From NCBI GenBank assembly GCA_021325255.1, contig JAJPHP010000084.1, positions 1 to 60,934 on the forward strand: a DNA stretch of 60,934 nucleotides. Direction: 5' to 3'. Of the stretch, positions 1 through 9,147 are shown piece by piece. Origin of the DNA: Nitrososphaerota archaeon. GTDB taxonomy: Archaea > Thermoproteota > Nitrososphaeria > Nitrososphaerales > CADDZS01. Every line of letters starts with the position of its first letter. The first letter of the stretch is position 1. Under the pieces are notes generated by a model that had not been told where the DNA came from, made no database searches, and saw only the letters and a list, made by a program, of their open reading frames with translations. Position numbers and translations under genes: made by a program.

Positions 1-153
1 CTGGGTTTATTTCCTTCCTCCCTTATCCTCTTTTGCTTTGATGTCATGGCGTCAGCGGCGAATTGCTCTAACTAGCATATATTGTTACTTATCCAAAGAG
101 CGATAGCATGTCTTTCTTTGAACAATCAGACTGGCAAGCCCTCGTTGCGATCA

Positions 154-160
154 TTTTAAA
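154..160 (+). promoter_or_regulatory. TATA-like box for lysS
   Basis: A TTTTAAA stretch lies about 40 bases before the lysS ATG. That is the expected spacing for an archaeal TATA box followed by a short leader. A second AT-rich stretch near 76-85 (CATATATTG) is further away. The assignment rests on position and composition only. Confidence 0.4.
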
Positions 161-200
161 GCATGAAAACTGAGCTTCTTTCTATCAGAAGACGCAAGCA

Positions 201-1895
201 ATGCCGAGCGACGACGTAATAAACGACCTACTGGAAGGCGCGGACGGAGAAGAGGTTTCAATCCGAGAGGAAGAAGAGGATAAGATTTCAACTGGGACAA
301 TAATCGGGAGGGGTACTTGGCTTGACCGCGTAGCGAAGGAAATAATCGATCGAGAGACAAAATTGGGAAGGAGCCTCTCGAATGTCCGAGTAGAATCGGG
401 CCTCGGAGCCTCAGGAATACCACACATTGGAAGCCTGGGGGACGCGGCACGCGCCTATGGAGTCAAAATGGCCCTCGAGGGGGCAGGGTACTCGTCTGAA
501 CTAGTCGCATACTCGGACGACATGGATGCGCTCCGAAAAATCCCGGCCGGACTGCCGGAGTGGCTTTCTAGTGAAATTGGCAAGCCAGTTTCAGAGATCA
601 AAGATCCTTTCGGATGTCACTCATCTTATGGAGCGCACATGAGCGCCCTTCTCAGGGAGGGGCTCGAAATGATTGGTTTAGACTACACTTTCCGAAGCGG
701 TTACGAGGCGTACAAGAGCGGTGCTCTCGTAAAGCAGATTGACCTCATACTAAGGAACGCCGACAGAATAGGCGAGAAGATAGAGGAACTGACCGGACAG
801 AAGAAGTATCTTGAGGCACTCCCTTACTTTCCTCAGTGCGGCAAGTGCGGAAGGTTGAACGTCGCGAGGCCGTACAGGTACGACGCCCAAGAGCTAAAGG
901 TATACTACAGGTGCACTGGAGATGAGATCGGTCGAAGATTCGTCGAGGGTTGCGGCCACGAGGGGGCGGCCGAAATTGAAAAGGGTCAGGGAAAACTTTC
1001 GTGGAAGGTCGAGTTCGCTGCGAGGTGGGCAGCCCTAGATATTCGCTTTGAGGCGCACGGAAAGGAACTCACGGACTCTGTGAAGATCAACGACTGGATT
1101 GCGGAGAATATTCTATCGTTTCCTCCCCCGTACCATGTTGTATACGAACTGTTCCAGGACAAGTCTGGAAGAAAGATATCCAAGTCCGTCGGAAATCTGG
1201 TAACGCCCCAAAAGTGGCTAGAGCTTGCGAGTCCCCAATCCCTGATGCTAGTCTACTTCAAGAGGATAATTGGGGCGCGCAACATCTCTGAGGAGGACAT
1301 ACCCCAGTACATGGATGAGTACGATTATCTAGAGGACCTGTACTTTGGAAAGCTAAAGGAGCAAAACAAGCTGAAGGAGGCACGCCTAAGGGGTCTTTAC
1401 TACTATGTCAACCTGAGGAAGCCTCCTTCCCAACCTGCCCAGCACGTGCCATACAGTTTGCTGGTCGAGCTTGCGCGAGTCGCCCCAACTGATCGCGCAG
1501 AGGACTATGTAGCAAAGCGCCTTGTCGATTACAGAGCAGCTAGGCAGGTTGACGATTCTCTAAAGAAGAAAATAGGGTACGCAATCCGCTGGGCGAGGGA
1601 GTTCACTCTGAGGGAAACGCATGTCGAGCTGAACGAAAAGGAGCGCAAGGCTATCGCAGAGTTAGCCTCGAAACTTGACTCGCTCACTGACCCCAACGCA
1701 ATCCAGACCCTGATCTTTGACTGCGCGAGATCCAACGGAATTGAACCGCCCGCCTTTTTCAAGGTACTCTACAGAATAATGCTCGGAGTCGAGAGGGGTC
1801 CGAAGCTCGGGCCATACATGGCGGACATAGGGGCCGAAAAGGCCACAACGAAGCTGGTAAGGGCAATTGGGGCAAGTGACACTCCGCTTACTTAG
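201..1895 (+). CDS. lysS: Lysyl-tRNA synthetase, class I
   Basis: Charges tRNA-Lys with lysine in the cytosol. The protein has the class I signature HIGS at residues 75-78 (GIPHIGSLGDAAR) and KISKS near 325-329, which marks the Rossmann-type class I enzyme typical of archaea rather than the class II bacterial enzyme. A zinc-binding insert is visible (CGKC at about 213-216, further cysteines near 238-252). At 564 residues it is slightly longer than the family norm because of an acidic N-terminal extension of about 35 residues before the conserved WLDRVAKEI segment; a start inside that extension is possible. The first ATG is preceded by a TATA-like TTTTAAA. The gene stands alone, with no operon partner visible. 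Confidence 0.95.
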   Translation: MPSDDVINDLLEGADGEEVSIREEEEDKISTGTIIGRGTWLDRVAKEIIDRETKLGRSLSNVRVESGLGASGIPHIGSLGDAARAYGVKMALEGAGYSSELVAYSDDMDALRKIPAGLPEWLSSEIGKPVSEIKDPFGCHSSYGAHMSALLREGLEMIGLDYTFRSGYEAYKSGALVKQIDLILRNADRIGEKIEELTGQKKYLEALPYFPQCGKCGRLNVARPYRYDAQELKVYYRCTGDEIGRRFVEGCGHEGAAEIEKGQGKLSWKVEFAARWAALDIRFEAHGKELTDSVKINDWIAENILSFPPPYHVVYELFQDKSGRKISKSVGNLVTPQKWLELASPQSLMLVYFKRIIGARNISEEDIPQYMDEYDYLEDLYFGKLKEQNKLKEARLRGLYYYVNLRKPPSQPAQHVPYSLLVELARVAPTDRAEDYVAKRLVDYRAARQVDDSLKKKIGYAIRWAREFTLRETHVELNEKERKAIAELASKLDSLTDPNAIQTLIFDCARSNGIEPPAFFKVLYRIMLGVERGPKLGPYMADIGAEKATTKLVRAIGASDTPLT

Positions 1896-2123
1896 CCGAA
1901 CACTAACGGGATTGGTTCGCCCGTTAGTAGAAATCGTCAAACGACCCGCCTTAACTTGACGAATTCAATGCGTTGCGTCGCAAGAAAGGGACGTGAGGCC
2001 CGAAATCCTTAGGTTCTCTATTGAGCCATTGGCGTCCAGCGCAAATCTTCTATAAAACATATATCAAGCGTACCCTGTCGTCACCGCTCGTGGGAGTGCT
2101 GGCATTGAATCGGAGAACGGAGT

Positions 2124-2357
2124 GTGCTGCAGTTCTTGGTTAGCTCGCCCGACTGCGTCATTGACCGTTCCGCCAACTGTGTTATCCCAAACGGCGATGA
2201 CATCAAGGACATTAAGGATCTGGGTGGAATGCTTTCGGCGCATCAGTGGAAGCTAGAGTCCTCCACGAATTACTCAAAAGAGTCAAAGGGAGTTCTCGCT
2301 CGTTTAAAGTGTCAAAAATGCGGCGCGGCATGGATTATGATAGTTTCAAATTGTTGA
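2124..2357 (+). CDS. Small hypothetical protein with CxxC knuckle
   Basis: A 77-codon frame beginning at GTG. Its C-terminal part contains CQKCGAAW followed by a final cysteine, like half of a zinc ribbon. An internal ATG at 2229 would give a 42-residue form covering only that part. No family recognised. It lies alone between lysS and a minus-strand small gene, and coding status is uncertain because only the last third looks protein-like. Confidence 0.35.
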   Translation: MLQFLVSSPDCVIDRSANCVIPNGDDIKDIKDLGGMLSAHQWKLESSTNYSKESKGVLARLKCQKCGAAWIMIVSNC

Positions 2358-2379
2358 TAGAGCGAAAAACATAACCGCC

Positions 2380-2628
2380 CTAATTCTCTGACCAAGTTCC
2401 AACCGGGAACTCGCGCTTTCGATTGAGCTCGCGTCTAGCTAGTTCTTCGTTGATTGCCCTAATGCAAGCTCTAATTTGAACGGCATTGAAACTCTTGTGA
2501 CCATCGCCGTCTGTCTGATACCTGAGTGCGCTCTGTCTCAGAAATTCCAGGTGCAAGTGTAGCTCTTGGGCTAAGCGCCTTAATCTTTTGTCTGTCCAGA
2601 AGAACGTCATATGCGTAAGTGTTGACAT
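2380..2628 (-). CDS. Small hypothetical helical protein
   Basis: An 82-residue frame with an ATG start, rich in Arg, Leu and Glu and probably helical (for example RLRRLAQELHLHLEFLRQ and AIRACIRAINEELARREL-like segments). No family recognised. It faces the preceding small gene tail to tail. Coding status is plausible but unproven. Confidence 0.4.
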   Translation of the reverse strand: MSTLTHMTFFWTDKRLRRLAQELHLHLEFLRQSALRYQTDGDGHKSFNAVQIRACIRAINEELARRELNRKREFPVGTWSEN

Positions 2629-2653
2629 CCTTTGACTGTTTCTTGGAGGGCAA

Positions 2654-3080
2654 GCTATTGAAAGTGCACTTGTTTAGATGCGGCTCGAGAACATTAAACT
2701 ATTTCAGTCTCACCAAGGATTTGATGAAGTAATTGAATTGATTTCATCAAAACCGCAATGAGTTGCAATGAAGGTCACCCAGAATCGGGAGGAGACGAGA
2801 AGGGAGAAACAAAGATTTCAAAGATGGTTGGCGTTCCAAGCCCACGTTAGAGAAAAATGATATTTTCAATTCTGAAAGTAAGAAAAGATGCCCAGACAAA
2901 AGGAAGGAACTGCGAGCTAGCTGGCACAGCTCGTACGTAGCGAAGTAAAGCTGGAACCTTGTTAGTGAAACAAACTGGAGGATATCTACTTTAAAGTGAT
3001 ATCACGACCTCAAGAATCTCTCATTTCATCAGGGCAAAGGCTTATTACGAATTTTTCGACAGAATGTTTTACGCCTCAAA
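2654..3080. other. Intergenic region with no recognisable gene
   Basis: AT-rich sequence between a minus-strand hypothetical gene and a tRNA gene. I see no credible coding frame, repeat or structured RNA. It should contain the promoter of the tRNA-Arg gene. Confidence 0.5.
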
Positions 3081-3214
3081 GGGCCCGTAGCCTAGCATGG
3101 ATTAGGGCGTTGAACTCGTCTCTCGCGATGACTTGAAACAAGGTCGCGACCAGAGAAGGCGATTACGCAAGCCTCCGGAGCCGAAGGTCGTGGGTTCAAA
3201 TCCCACCGGGCCCG
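3081..3214 (+). tRNA. tRNA-Arg(CCG) with one intron at 29/30
   Basis: The acceptor stem GGGCCCG/CGGGCCC, D-stem GCCT/GGGC, T-arm GTGGG-TTCAAAT-CCCAC and discriminator G are all present; no CCA is encoded. The anticodon loop CTCCGGA gives anticodon CCG. The anticodon stem (TTGGC/GCCGA) only forms after removing 3113-3170 (58 nt), placing the intron at the non-canonical position 29/30. The junction folds as a strict BHB: outer helix AGG/CCT, central helix GCGT/ACGC, and 3-nt bulges cut after the second base (TG|A and AA|G). The mature length is 76 nt. Anticodon, A20-like D-loop and discriminator agree with arginine identity. Confidence 0.93.
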
Positions 3215-3435
3215 TCTATGATATTCTTCCACAGATGTCCCATCGAGTTGCAACTTCTGACACGCCTGGTATTGCCAAGAAATCATGAGAATTGTTCAGG
3301 AAAGCCGTTCTTGGAAGCTTGTCCTCACAATAGGGAGAATTGAAGTCTGCATCGAATTCGCAAACAAGTGTGGACCCTTAGCCAAGATTGCCAACTGCGA
3401 CTGCTGATCCGGATTTGCGAACCTATCAGTATTAA

Positions 3436-3834
3436 ATGGAAAAAGAGTGCGCCAATAAAAAGTGGTCGAAAGGCCGATTGATTTTCAATTACTTCCAGCC
3501 TATGATGATTATCCTTGGCGCCATAATTCTCTCCATCTTTGCTTATTATGCGATAAAGCTTGTTGGATCTTTCCGGGCAGGCATTCTCGCAAGAGGATGG
3601 AAGTTCGTGACCGTCGGCGCTACGTTGCTGGTATTAGCCCAGTTCCCCTTTTTTGCTTCTTGGATCAGCTCCGCTGATGAAGTATCGACCCTCAGCGTTG
3701 TCGGGACGGCGTTGAGATTTTTTGGAATGATCTTTCTGACGTTGGGCCTCAGGGCTCAGTATCAGATTTGGCGACTCGACAACAAGGGTCTCGCTTCCGA
3801 TAGGAATTCAAGCGAGAAGGCAATCAAAGTCTGA
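3436..3834 (+). CDS. Small multi-pass membrane protein, unknown function
   Basis: A 132-residue protein with three or four hydrophobic segments (about residues 18-42, 54-76 and 86-106) and charged ends, so it is probably an integral membrane protein with a cytoplasmic basic C-terminus. The start is an ATG at 3436 preceded by an AT-rich region. No family is recognised. It follows the tRNA-Arg gene on the same strand without an operon partner. Confidence 0.6.
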   Translation: MEKECANKKWSKGRLIFNYFQPMMIILGAIILSIFAYYAIKLVGSFRAGILARGWKFVTVGATLLVLAQFPFFASWISSADEVSTLSVVGTALRFFGMIFLTLGLRAQYQIWRLDNKGLASDRNSSEKAIKV

Positions 3835-4120
3835 CAGAATCTCGGCGAAGAATATCCACTTCAACTCTTCTTTTCGGCGAGAATGCGCCAGACTGTTTAC
3901 CGAAGTTCGTTTCTTTTCTTTCAAGGTATGGCTGGTGAACAGCATGCTTGAATGTTATCGAAGTGACCGAGGAGCACCTCCCGTCTACAGTTGACGGCTA
4001 TTCTGTATTTGGGGCACATCTGGATAAGATACAATCCGCATTTTTCAATCCTCTATAACTAATTACTGTAACTGAAATTGCTGCGAAATTTAAGAGCGAA
4101 GTTAGAAATATTGATCAAGA

Positions 4121-4489
4121 TTGACCATTAAGATCGTGAGTGGTGGCAGGCGCCGGGCAATTTCAACAGCTGCTACACTATCTCTCCTTACGACCATAAT
4201 TTTGATTGCTTTTCTAGGTGCGCTGGGCCAAGGCAGGCCTGTTGATCCTTCAAGCTCTACTACTGTTCGATCTGCTACATTAAATCCCTCCAACTCACGT
4301 TCCGGCAATTTCAGAGTAAGTATCGGCCAAACAACCTCGACAGCTTCGACTCGGACCACCGCTAGCATCTCTCAACAGGGAGCCACGCATCCAACGAACA
4401 GAAGCTCGGTGTCAGGCTCGGCTACGTATACCGGGGACGACCAGCACCAGCCTCCCGGAGCGCATCAACACGGACATTATAGAAAGTAG
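4121..4489 (+). CDS. Small secreted or anchored Ser/Thr-rich protein
   Basis: A 122-residue frame starting at TTG. A basic N-terminus (GGRRRA) is followed by a hydrophobic stretch at about residues 17-37 that looks like a signal peptide or anchor. The rest is rich in Ser and Thr and ends in a His-rich tail (HQPPGAHQHGHYRK). No family is recognised. The composition resembles the surface proteins elsewhere in this window. Confidence 0.45.
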   Translation: MTIKIVSGGRRRAISTAATLSLLTTIILIAFLGALGQGRPVDPSSSTTVRSATLNPSNSRSGNFRVSIGQTTSTASTRTTASISQQGATHPTNRSSVSGSATYTGDDQHQPPGAHQHGHYRK

Positions 4490-4724
4490 AAAATTTGCCC
4501 GAGCTTCAGCCTTGGAAGATGGGAGCTACGCGATGCAGAAACGATATCAGCAGCCTAGTCGAAAGAGCTGACTCACAGCATCTTCGTTGCAAAGGCTATT
4601 TTCTTTTTATACTCTCAATAGTCGAAGCCATCACACACGCGCGCGTGATCTGCCACTACTGAGACTAGCCAATCTTGGAGGCCTGGCATTAATCCAGGGC
4701 AATTCGAGCTGAAGACTCCAAATA

Positions 4725-5243
4725 TCATCCCGACACGTTGATCATGAAGAAGGTCCCCCACACAACGCTCGTATTGGTAGTTTCTTCTGCGGAGACGGCA
4801 GCATTGTAAGTTCCAAGTGGAGCGATTGAGGATACGCTCAAGGAAAGTGTTGAGACTCCGCGCTTTTGAGAAGCCACGCTGATCTGGCCGGGCGTGAAAG
4901 TTGCTGAAATCCAGCTGGTCGAGCTCGAGTTTGTTGCAACCGGAGCGAAAAGAACTCTGAAGACGAGCTTCACACTAACGTCGATTGTGGGATACACTTG
5001 CACTTCAAGCGTCTGCGTAGACCCTCTCGTGATGTTCAGAGGAGCGTTGCTTGTTGAGACACCCCCTCCGGAGTTCTTTGCAAGCGCAGGTAGAATCACA
5101 TCTACTACCGGCTCGTTCACAAAACAACTCTGGCATAAGGATGTCCTGCCATTAGTTATTCCAGGTCTTATGAAGAGAACTCCCAAGATCACGGCTCCTG
5201 CCATAAGGCCTGCAATAATGATCAGGGCAATTGCCTTTGACAT
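4725..5243 (-). CDS. Pilin-like secreted beta-rich protein
   Basis: I use the ATG at 5243 (MSKAIALIII). An in-frame TTG at 5324 would add 27 basic residues. The N-terminus MSKA followed by about 20 hydrophobic residues resembles an archaeal type IV prepilin signal cut by a FlaK/PibD-type peptidase, although a plain membrane anchor is also possible. The rest (172 residues in total) is Ser/Thr/Val-rich and ends in a compact beta-like module, suggesting an extracellular domain. A zinc-ribbon gene lies just upstream on the same strand. Function unknown. Confidence 0.6.
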   Translation of the reverse strand: MSKAIALIIIAGLMAGAVILGVLFIRPGITNGRTSLCQSCFVNEPVVDVILPALAKNSGGGVSTSNAPLNITRGSTQTLEVQVYPTIDVSVKLVFRVLFAPVATNSSSTSWISATFTPGQISVASQKRGVSTLSLSVSSIAPLGTYNAAVSAEETTNTSVVWGTFFMINVSG

Positions 5244-5327
5244 TCCTTGCCGCAATCTTTGAGCGGACCTACCCCTAAAGCTTTTACGATGTTCTTCCCA
5301 GCGAAAGCGAGTAATGTGTTTCAAGAC

Positions 5328-5489
5328 CTACAGGCCAACAATGGACCAAATGTCGTCATCGGAGTCCAGTTTAATGTACCCGCATCGATCGCACTTGTTT
5401 CCGACTATCTTGGCGCTCTTGCCGTCCGAAGAAGAAAAAATCCTTTCGTACTCGACCATCTGACCTGCTCTGCATTTCTCGCACATCAT
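5328..5489 (-). CDS. 53-residue zinc-ribbon protein
   Basis: A short frame starting ATGATGTGC. It encodes a complete two-knuckle zinc ribbon: CEKC near residues 3-6 and CDRCGY near residues 33-38, with about 26 residues between, then a short acidic tail. This spacing is what a single zinc-ribbon fold needs. It ends four bases before the longest possible frame of the downstream pilin-like gene, so the two may be co-transcribed. It could bind nucleic acid or protein. No specific family assigned. Confidence 0.6.
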   Translation of the reverse strand: MMCEKCRAGQMVEYERIFSSSDGKSAKIVGNKCDRCGYIKLDSDDDIWSIVGL

Positions 5490-5499
5490 AAGCTATGAA

Positions 5500-6960
5500 T
5501 GAACCTCACTCTTCACACACCTCTTGCAGTTGCCTGGCGTCATCCTCTCATGTAGTAGAATGAAAATGCGTCTTCTTAACAACCCACCAATTTCAGCTGC
5601 GAAAATGATTTGAGAATCCACATCTCAAGACCCTTCCACTCCTCACCGAATACCCTTTTTCAGCATTCTCCAGCTGCCTGGAACGAGCCTTCCGAAATCG
5701 CGGCTGCCAGCTAGTCATGAGTCCGGCGTCAAACAAGAAGTGTGAAACAATCTTCATCTCCCGCGTTCGGATGGTAAAGGAGGGGTTCAATATGTAGCAG
5801 ACTCTCCTAAAAATCGTACTCTTCAATTTCCGCCACAGGGCTGATAATCGGACTTTCCAATTGGAGATGGGATTTACATTAGACCACAAATGGGCTCTAT
5901 GTCACTCTCTGGTGAGATTGACCCTCACACAGCGTGGTCACAAAGTGATTGGCACTTTCGGGAACGGGAGAAGATGGCTTGACTAGACTCTGCAGTCGAT
6001 AAATCGGTCGAACATGAGTGGTTTTGTTCAATCCCATACAGTTCATCATCATAGCTTGTCATCCTAAGTAATATGTAATGAGTTCATATAGTAAAATCCG
6101 AGCATCTCTTTCACACAGGCGCATTTTTTCTATCGCATCTTCAACTACGTTGAAGATGTACAATTCTTGTAGCTTCACCAATGAAAGTATCAAAATCTTT
6201 TAGCCATGCGTCGCAGTATCAGCCACTGTAATCAAATTCAGTCTTGGGTTTGATGTGAACTGGAAGGTCATTGGCGTCGATCAAAAACAACGAGCTAATT
6301 GCGGAGACCGCCGGGTCCTTTGAGCAACTGATTAATCTTCTCTCTCGGTCGTCTGCTCCCTTCCTCGCTCTTTGCTGATTCTGTCTTGCCTCAGCTTCTT
6401 CCATCTTGTTCCCACCGAGTATACGTTCAGCTTGCACGAGGTCACTCTCTGCTTACTCAAGTTTTCCTTCGGCCCTGTTCATGTTCTGGTATTCATTGCT
6501 TTTCCAGGCCACCTCACGACGCCATCTCTTTTGCTTCAAAAAAATCAAACCGCATTTTATAGATCCGGTTACTCAAAAAAACCGCGAATAGTCTAGCGAC
6601 ATGTTTGCTTGCCGAGTTCCTTCAGGCGAAGTTTCAATGGAACAATGCTATACGATCTCTTTCAGCGTCATCTACCTGGCCATTTTGAACACCAAGTAGC
6701 TCTATCAGTTCTTGTCATGTTCTCTTTGAGTGTAAACGTTGCAGGTGCCTGACTCTGAGGGGTTCCTCGTTTATGACAGACAAGTTTTTGTCTTTGTGGA
6801 GCGTGAATTTGTTTGGCTGCGGTGCCTTCCCAATCCAAACCTGTACAGCAAAAGTTAACGCCGGGGACACTCTCGCTGGGCCTTCGTAGTGAAGAATAGG
6901 AAGAACGGTCCAGAGTGGCAGTTTAGCATTGGGGACTCCCGGTTCTAGGGGTGAGATATA
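5500..6960. other. 1.4-kb region without a convincing gene
   Basis: Frames of 60-100 codons exist on both strands, but none has a recognisable domain, a good start context or protein-like composition. Candidates at 5593-5889, 6219-6437 and 6715-7041 on the minus strand were considered weak. The stretch may be decayed sequence or non-coding. I see no repeat, tRNA or transposon remnant in it. Confidence 0.5.
6950..6954 (+). promoter_or_regulatory. Shine-Dalgarno site for the DRG gene
   Basis: GGTGA, within GGGGTGAG, matches the archaeal anti-Shine-Dalgarno. It lies nine bases before the ACG codon at 6964, where the family's conserved N-terminus begins. It therefore helps to decide the unusual start. 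Confidence 0.55.
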
Positions 6961-6963
6961 CAC

Positions 6964-8064
6964 ACGGGCATACCTGAGAAAATCAAGAAAATCGAAGACG
7001 ACATTCATCGAACACAGGTAAACAAAAAGACCGAGCACCACATCGGACTGCTAAAAGCAAAACTCGCAAAGCTCAGGCGAGAGCAGGAAGAAGCCCAATC
7101 CCGCGGCGGAGGCAGCTCGATCGGATACGACGTGAAGAAGACTGGCGATGCGACTGTTGTATTGGTTGGGCTTCCGAGCGTAGGCAAGTCAACCCTCCTC
7201 AACAGACTGACAAATGCAAAGTCCAAGGTAGCCGCCTACCAGTTCACGACGCTGACGGTCGTACCCGGAGTGATGGAGTATCGAGGAGCAAGGATTCAGG
7301 TGCTCGACCTTCCCGGAATCATCGAGGGGGCTTCAACGGGCAGGGGACTTGGCAAGCGCGTACTCTCGGTGGCGAGAAATGCCGACCTCATCCTGTTTAT
7401 CGTCGATGTTTTCCAGCCCGAAGCGGTCTCGAACATACTCAGGAAGGAACTTAGGACCATAGGGATTAGGGCGGATGAGCACCCTCCGAATGTTGCGATT
7501 GAGAAGACAAGTTCCGGAGGAATAACCGTAAGCGTACAGACAAAGCTCAGCAAGATGTCAGAGGAGCTCGCCAAGGACATCTTGAGGGTCTATGACATTA
7601 ACAGTGCGAGGGTTATCCTAAGGGAGGACATAAATGACGAACAGCTCGTGGACGTTCTTTTGGGAAATCGCATGTACATACCCTCACTCACAGTGATGAA
7701 CAAGGTCGACCTTGTAAACGCGGGCTTTCTTAACGAGATAAGCGCTAAGATGAGGGAGAAGTTCATACCGGTCTCTGCAGAGGGGGATGTCAACATGACC
7801 GCTTTGAAGGAGGAGATCTACAGGCGCCTAGATTTCATCAGGGTCTACATGAAGCCGCGCGGCGCCGAAGCAGACATGAAAGAGCCTCTGATCGTTCGAA
7901 ACGGATCGAACATACTCGATGTGTGCAACAAGCTGCATAGGCGAATGAAGGACGATCTTCGCTACGCCCAAATCTGGGGACGCAGTGTGAAATTTGCAGG
8001 TCAGAAGGTCGGGATAAATCACAGGCTCATGGACGAGGACATCGTCACCCTGATTACAAAGTAG
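6964..8064 (+). CDS. DRG/Obg-family GTPase with TGS domain, apparent ACG start
   Basis: A developmentally-regulated-GTP-binding-type protein, a conserved archaeal GTPase linked to translation and ribosomes. The G1 motif GLPSVGKST is at about residue 69, DLPGI at about 114 and NKVD at about 246; a TGS domain fills the C-terminus. The first canonical start (GTG at 7132) would delete the conserved N-terminal helical region. That region is plainly encoded upstream in frame, beginning T-G-I-P-E-K-I and containing NKKTEHHIGLLKAKLAKLR. Family members start MGIPEKI, so the initiator appears to be the ACG at 6964, preceded by a GGTGA site. With this start the length is 366 residues, normal for the family. 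A base-calling error in the start codon cannot be excluded. Confidence 0.9.
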   Translation, partial: TGIPEKIKKIEDDIHRTQVNKKTEHHIGLLKAKLAKLRREQEEAQSRGGGSSIGYDVKKTGDATVVLVGLPSVGKSTLLNRLTNAKSKVAAYQFTTLTVVPGVMEYRGARIQVLDLPGIIEGASTGRGLGKRVLSVARNADLILFIVDVFQPEAVSNILRKELRTIGIRADEHPPNVAIEKTSSGGITVSVQTKLSKMSEELAKDILRVYDINSARVILREDINDEQLVDVLLGNRMYIPSLTVMNKVDLVNAGFLNEISAKMREKFIPVSAEGDVNMTALKEEIYRRLDFIRVYMKPRGAEADMKEPLIVRNGSNILDVCNKLHRRMKDDLRYAQIWGRSVKFAGQKVGINHRLMDEDIVTLITK

Positions 8065-8181
8065 GTCGGGGCAACTTCGAGATCTGATTCTGTGAAAGGA
8101 AAAGAAAAACGAGCCATCAAAGATGAATACGTTGAGCGCTCGCACAGGGGGCCTAGCTTTTCAATTAATCAGTCCGTAACC

Positions 8182-9003
8182 TCAGGCCGTTATTTCCGCT
8201 TCTTCTTCTCGCTTTCTGCCTGTAGGTTCATTGCTGAAGATTATCTTTCTAAGGGCATCGGCAATTCTTAGGGGATTCTCGTTCTGCCAGACGTTCCTTC
8301 CCACAGCAAGACCTGTTGCGCCAGCCGCGATCACTCCTCTTACCTGTTTCAGAAAATCCTCGTCAGTAGGAGCCTTCGGGCCACCGGACATGTACACGAG
8401 TGCCTTTCCCGCAGACTTTACCGCCCACGAGAAGGTCTCTGGATCCCCGGTGTACTTGATCTTCACCGCGTCAGCGCCTAACTCTAGCCCGATTCGGGCT
8501 GCATACGCGACTATCTCTTTCGTCGTGTCGTTAGCTACGGCCTTTCCTCTGGGATAGATCCAGGCGATTGCGGGTATGCCATTTTCATGAGCCTCCTCCT
8601 GAATCCTCCCAAACTCCTGGAACATTTCTCCTTCAAATTCGCTGCCCAGGTAGATGGTGTATCCGACCGCCTTTGCGCCCAGTGACAACGCATACTCTAC
8701 GGAGCAGTTCTGTCTTGAGTTTGGCTCCCCCTTGAGCAAGCCTGCTTTACCGTTGACCTTCAGTATCAGCGGAACACGACCGTCATAGTACTTTTCGGCC
8801 AGCCCCTTCTGGAAGACGATGCCGTTGAATCCTCCCTTTGCGGCTATGTCCATGACATACGTAGGATCGACGTTCTTCTCGTTAAAGTCCACCGAGGGCC
8901 CATGTTCGAACCCCTGGTCATACGCCAAGAGCATGCTCCGGCCGTTCGTGAGGAACGTTTCCATTGAAGGTGATCTTTGTCGCACCATATTCCCACAACT
9001 CAC
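8182..9003 (-). CDS. Archaeal class I fructose-bisphosphate aldolase (DhnA/FbaB type)
   Basis: Interconverts fructose-1,6-bisphosphate with dihydroxyacetone phosphate and glyceraldehyde-3-phosphate through a lysine Schiff base. The TIM-barrel protein has the family hallmarks LLAYDQGFEHGP near residues 25-36, IYPRG near 149-153, VKIKYTG at 180-186 (holding the candidate Schiff-base lysine) and the phosphate-binding end GATGLAVGRNVWQ. Length is about 270 residues, typical of the archaeal class IA enzyme. Either GTG 9003 or ATG 8988 could be the start. It is divergent from the bisphosphatase gene across a 114-144-base region holding two promoters and an inverted repeat, so shared control of sugar-phosphate metabolism is likely. 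Confidence 0.92.
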   Translation of the reverse strand: MSCGNMVRQRSPSMETFLTNGRSMLLAYDQGFEHGPSVDFNEKNVDPTYVMDIAAKGGFNGIVFQKGLAEKYYDGRVPLILKVNGKAGLLKGEPNSRQNCSVEYALSLGAKAVGYTIYLGSEFEGEMFQEFGRIQEEAHENGIPAIAWIYPRGKAVANDTTKEIVAYAARIGLELGADAVKIKYTGDPETFSWAVKSAGKALVYMSGGPKAPTDEDFLKQVRGVIAAGATGLAVGRNVWQNENPLRIADALRKIIFSNEPTGRKREEEAEITA

Positions 9004-9050
9004 TTGCTCCTTTTTTTGATTCTATGGTGTCTGGAGTTTAGCGCATGATG

Positions 9051-9060
9051 GATATTTAAC
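9051..9060 (-). promoter_or_regulatory. TATA-like box for the aldolase gene
   Basis: Reading the minus strand, TTAAATATCC lies about 50 bases upstream of the GTG start, a suitable archaeal TATA position for a short leader. It is one half of the divergent aldolase/bisphosphatase promoter region. Confidence 0.45.
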
Positions 9061-9073
9061 TATGAAACCCGTT

Positions 9074-9090
9074 CTCTCGAACACCGAGAG
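9074..9090. promoter_or_regulatory. Inverted repeat between divergent gluconeogenic promoters
   Basis: CTCTCG and CGAGAG form perfect 6-bp arms around a 5-base spacer. The element lies between the aldolase TATA-like box and the bisphosphatase TATA box, a natural place for an operator that acts on both. No regulator is identified in the window. Confidence 0.45.
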
Positions 9091-9096
9091 ATACCC

Positions 9097-9104
9097 TATA
9101 AATT
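9097..9104 (+). promoter_or_regulatory. TATA box for the fructose-bisphosphatase gene
   Basis: TATAAATT sits 44-51 bases before the ATG at 9148. Transcription starting about 25 bases downstream would begin after the GTG at 9118, which is why I prefer the ATG start. Confidence 0.5.
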
Positions 9105-9147
9105 GGTGTAATGATTAGTGTGGGCAGAGCCGTGGATAACTAACAGA

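Noticed and set aside
5593..5889. 98-codon minus-strand frame
   Set aside because: No recognisable domain, poor start context and atypical composition in a gene-poor stretch.
6715..7041. 108-codon minus-strand frame
   Set aside because: It overlaps the start of the DRG gene on the other strand and has no recognisable domain.
8895..8912. GTTCGAACCCC as a tRNA T-arm
   Set aside because: It is the aldolase YDQGFEHGP coding segment with no surrounding cloverleaf.
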